Shown here: one piece after another, positions 60,255 through 64,000 of the stretch
Layout of the letters: the number at the start of each line of letters is the position of its first letter
Position numbering within the stretch: position 1 is the first letter of the stretch
Assembly (NCBI GenBank): GCA_039654915.1
Contig: CM077594.1
Span: forward strand, 104,980,893-105,044,892
Reading direction: 5' to 3'
Length of the DNA: 64,000 nt
Source of the DNA: Aquilaria yunnanensis
Lineage: Eukaryota > Streptophyta > Magnoliopsida > Malvales > Thymelaeaceae
The notes under the pieces: model-generated
Databases searched by the model: none
Seen by the model: the letters and a program-made list of their open reading frames with translations, nothing else
Told to the model about the DNA's origin: nothing
Position numbers and translations under genes: made by a program

Positions 60255-60608
60255 TTTTAGCTTTTGCAGAATGTTGTGCATCAATAACACAAGCATCACT
60301 AACTACTTAAGCCTAGACGAAATACCCATAACTTTGTTTTGGTCAGAAGATACCATCTCTACATTTTCTCCAGATTTTTCTGGGGGCACGCGGGGTTGTC
60401 TCTAGCTTTTACACTTATCTTCGAAACGACTCAGGAACTTAAACAGGCATACCCCTACACGCTTTCAAAGTCAGCCGAGGTAGCCGGGCACAATAAATTA
60501 AAAATAATCAACTCCCTAAGATTGGCCATTGGCACGGTTTTAATTCATTCCTAGTGCCTAAAAAATTAATAATGCACAAAAATGAATAAAAAAAGGAATA
60601 AAAATAAC

Positions 60609-63467
60609 TTAGATTAATGTAACAGTTTTCAATACGCTTTTCCTAGAGCTACAAAAAGAATTGAGTTGAGTTTCGTCAATGGTGCCAAAACCTGAAAGCT
60701 GGATGCCATATGCTTCCAGCCTACGAATATCACGTGGAATCGGCGACTGCCAAAGACCATCCCACCATGCTGGAGGAAGAAGCGGTGTAAAAGCACACTG
60801 ATGAGGCTGGCCCCGGCAGCTCAATGGTCCAGCAAATCTGTTCCAAACATGACCCCAACCAATCTGAAGCTTCAAACCGTCCGATAATAGGTTACTTTGG
60901 AAACTGCTTAGGAATGAAAATCTTGAGCCAGTAGAGTTATCCCCTAGTTGAACGAAAACGGGCAAACAAAACGATTTGATGAGAGCTTTATTAGAATGCC
61001 ACAAAGCATGGACATATAATCCTTCGGTGGGCACATCAAAAACTGTGGTAACTTAAGCATGTACTCACCTACACTATTTGCTGCTGCCAAAGCTGCAACA
61101 AGTTGTGCATAGGTAGTTCCAACACGTCTGTGAGCTCCAGAGACAACAGCATGCTTCGCTCGAGATGCAAGAAAGAAATCCACAAAAGCAACCCATCTAG
61201 GCGCTGGACCCCAATCTTTCGCTCTGAATTTTAGGCTAGGCAATCCATTAACCTCATGTGAAACATTGCCTCTGAAAATTTTGTAATCAAAATACAGGAC
61301 CTGGGAACATTGTGGCTATATCAGTAGACTATTTAAACCTTAACTGCAAGTAAGAAACCAAAGAACTATTTATACATATGATACAGTTCAGTACCAATAT
61401 AAACCTTCACCAGTCAAACAATTTTGGTTGAACAGCGCACATTCATTATTGCCTTCTGATTAATCAGTTGAACTACTTACACAATGTAGCAAATTATTAC
61501 CTCAGCAAACTCGCCAACATCAGGTGCAATACTCTCGACCAAAGAAGGAGTATCTGATACTACCACCACTCGAGGCCTTGAATCTGGCTGCAACTTATTC
61601 ATTGCTTTCCTGATGCAGTTCAGTGCAGCTCGTACAGCTCTTATAGAACTGATGCATAAGGCATATTAATACACAGTATCACGAGGCTTGCAACTCATGT
61701 GACTAGATATTGTGAAACAAGTGTCAGATATTTCACGCTCTTTCATCAAAATTGAAGAATTTTCTGAATAATACAAGATTCCCTAGCTTTTAAGTTTATG
61801 CTTCTCAATTCAAAGACAACATTTAAGCAGATTCCAAACTGTTTCCTAAGATCCTTGAACCAAGAATTATGACAAACTAAGGAAGTGAATTGAAAGGTAT
61901 TGCTGCTCTAAGAATGGACATTCACAATACTATTCTTGATGACCTTTTAAGTTTTAGGGGTCTTTTGGAAATAAAGGGCCAACTGCTTTCACTTAACACT
62001 GGGATATAATGCAAATTTGATGAGTCAGAAGTTCCAAGGTAACCAAACTATTAGGCTAAGGCCATTCACCAGCAAACTTAGAAATGGTAGGTCTCTGAAA
62101 AAATTCAAGTCCGAGGAATTCAGGCAATATCAATACACGACCATGACTGACGAGGTGTGACATGACATTAAACTGATTGGAAAATTTATGAATTCCCTGG
62201 TCTTTCAAACTTACCTGTTCATAAGCATCCGCATGTGCAGTGTAATATCAGGCTCCACACCATCCTTAAGAACCCAACCAACAGCTTCTTTGACATCCTC
62301 CGATGGAGATACAAGCACTCTCATAAGTTCTCCGAAAACATTAGGTCGAGAGTCCAGAGATTCCGGCCTGCCAAATAACTCAGTAGCGGCAACTCTCATA
62401 TCAGAATGTACATTTTTCAAGAAAAATTGAGCTGCTACAGCATCTGTGGCATTCTGGAACCTGAGGTATCAATTACCATGACAATAAATTATGGAAACAA
62501 AAGCGATCAAAGTAGAGAGAATCACCAAACGGAGTTCTCACTTTATGTGTTTACCATATGATGGGTTGCTTCCACTTCCTCCAATTACTGCAGAGCACAT
62601 TTGTCTTGGTCGGCTTCTCGAAGTCATCAATCCTCATAACCAAATGCCTCCCATAGTTCTTGAGGCATCCATTATGTCTCCACAAATGCTTGACTTCGTT
62701 CAAGGTGAAGGTGAAATTGGAGTAAGAAATGTAATCCCCAAAAGGGTATTTACCCCTGAAGTCCAAATCCAGAAACCAAGACAAACAAAAAGGCGAGAGA
62801 ATGAGCTCTGGAATTAGTTTCGCTTCTGGTACTAAACTGGAAACACATGAAATTTCAACACCGTCCAAAAAGGATTGAGAAAGAACCAATATGCCTGGTC
62901 TGGCCAAGGATTAAAGACCGATTCAGCATCACACTCAACGCAGCTGCGCTCAGTATCTTGTACATTTCATTCCCGAATCCGGCTTCCGATGCCTTTCCAA
63001 TCACAAATCCGTGTCTACAGAACTGCTCCGGAGCAAGCTCACGAACTCTAGAAGCACCTAAATATAATGAAACTTGAAACATAACGCACAAAAAAAAAAA
63101 AAAAAACGTTAAACCGAATATTATAAGCCACCCGATGTCGCGAGGTGTTACCGTTCAAATCGAAGTGACGCTGGATCAGCCTTCTGACTCTGAGACTCTC
63201 GCTCCAAACCCCCTTGCCCTGGAAAACCTTCCCCATCTCCTCCACCGTCGCGCACGACTTCGGAACCTTCTTCGGAAAGTCCGCCAGAGGAGTGGTTTCT
63301 CCGAAGCCAGAGGTGGAGCTGAAATCCCGGCGGCGGACGGGAAAATCGGCAGCGGACGGCGGCGGATCGACGGATCTGAGAGTGAGGAAGAGAAGACCGA
63401 CTCCGGTGGGAGCTGCGCAGAGGAAGAGAACGAAAGGCACCGACAGCCGGCGCCTCCGGGAACTCAT
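60609..63467 (-). CDS. Type II membrane protein, AT3G26950-like (putative glycosyltransferase-like), 546 aa
   Basis: Seven exons on the minus strand: 63467-63152, 63057-62895, 62755-62555, 62460-62215, 61648-61501, 61300-61069 and 60943-60609, giving 546 codons plus stop with consistent phases. The ATG at 63467 (MSSRRRRLS) is followed by one hydrophobic segment at about residues 10-28, the signature of a Golgi-type signal anchor. The luminal part has ELAPEQFCRHGFVIGKASEAGF, GKYPFGDYISYSNFTF, VFGELMRVLVSP, DWGPAPRWVAFVDFF, RRVGTTYAQLVAALAAANSV and SPIPRDIRRLEAYG, which closely resemble the single-copy Arabidopsis protein AT3G26950. The layout recalls fucosyltransferase-like folds, but the activity is not established. 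Intron 2 begins GC instead of GT (exon end AG at 62895, then GCATAT); both reading frame and homologue continuity require this boundary. Confidence 0.85.
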
Positions 63468-64000
63468 CTCGTTGCAGCGCCTGCTGGACAATGAAACGAA
63501 GCTGAGTTGCTTCACAGCGAGGCCAGGACGTCCAACGTCACTGTAATTAGAATTAGTCGGTGGGTTACTTTACGTTCACTCTCCGTCGGCAGTTTGTTTA
63601 CAAATGCTATCCACATACAGTAAGGTCCAGGCCATGCACGTCTCTAGTGAGATTTTTCTGATTTTGTTCTCTTGACTGTATATGTCACGCTATCGCTTTC
63701 TCTTTTTTCTTTTCCTTTTTCCCCCATGAGAAATGTTGATATCTTTTCTTTTCATATGACAAAATATATATTGAAGTCAATTTTTATGTATTGGAGACAC
63801 ATTTTTACAAAATCTTAAGCAAATTAAATGAGACCAGACTTAAATGTGTCGGGTTTTTGTTTGAGTTTCGAACAAGTCACCTGAATCTATTGGTAATTTA
63901 TACATTTTTGGCAGCCTTATAAAGAACTCGACATGTTGTTGTGCAAGCGAGTAGCTTTTTAGGGGCGACGGTGGCAGTTACCCCTTAGAATTATAAAATT
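63468..64000. other. Upstream flank of the AT3G26950-like gene
   Basis: Presumed promoter and 5' UTR of the minus-strand gene. No TATA box or other element can be singled out with confidence, and no further gene starts before the window ends. Confidence 0.4.

Noticed and set aside
63135..63546. Plus-strand frames of about 110-120 codons over the first exon of the AT3G26950-like gene
   Set aside because: They are antisense shadows of a GC-rich, arginine-rich exon.

Overview
This is nuclear DNA from a dicotyledonous plant. It is AT-rich, has intron-containing genes with GT-AG splicing, a eukaryotic tRNA gene, and a dense layer of plant transposable elements (Ty1/copia, L1-type LINE, TRIM, Stowaway-like and Mutator-like terminal-inverted-repeat elements). 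I cannot name the species from the sequence. I see no bacterial genes, operons or CRISPR arrays.

Three protein-coding host genes are supported exon by exon, all on the minus strand: a short NAC transcription factor (29853-30733, 3 exons, 225 aa); a GDPD1-type glycerophosphodiester phosphodiesterase (43956-46872, 6 exons, 385 aa); and a plant-specific type II membrane protein resembling Arabidopsis AT3G26950 (60609-63467, 7 exons, 546 aa, with one GC-AG intron). A tRNA-Gln(TTG) gene lies at 57493-57564. An isolated exon-like block with a tryptophan-rich peptide is at 58969-59064.

Region by region. 1-6100: a decayed minus-strand copia element (732 to about 5225) inside an older inverted-repeat element (about 401-6100). 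6408-7118: a tandem TRIM retrotransposon, four LTR-like and three internal segments on a 200-bp period with a near-perfect 5-bp target duplication. 7318-8981: two adjacent Mutator-like elements with 9-12-bp target duplications. 9000-13650: mostly featureless AT-rich DNA with one or two MITEs. 13658-19100: a Mutator-like MITE split by a young, apparently intact copia element (13947-19050) whose 324-bp LTRs read as identical and which is flanked by ACCTT. 19650-21267: a long-inverted-repeat element carrying a nested Stowaway-like MITE. 22481-27878: a degraded L1-type LINE. 28478-38280: AT-rich MITEs, the NAC gene, a 525-bp foldback element and a 1542-bp solo LTR. 39655-42200: a probable LTR fragment. 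43956-46872: the GDPD gene. 47379-56282: Stowaway-like and Mutator-like elements, the last containing a third, deleted copia element. 57493 to the end: the tRNA, another Mutator-like MITE and the AT3G26950-like gene.

The most notable structural themes are these. All three copia elements sit inside TIR elements of Mutator type. One TRIM is tandemly amplified. One TIR element carries a 36-bp minisatellite that stays open in frame. I found no genuinely new multigene system. The host genes look like unrelated housekeeping or regulatory loci in a transposon-rich chromosome arm.
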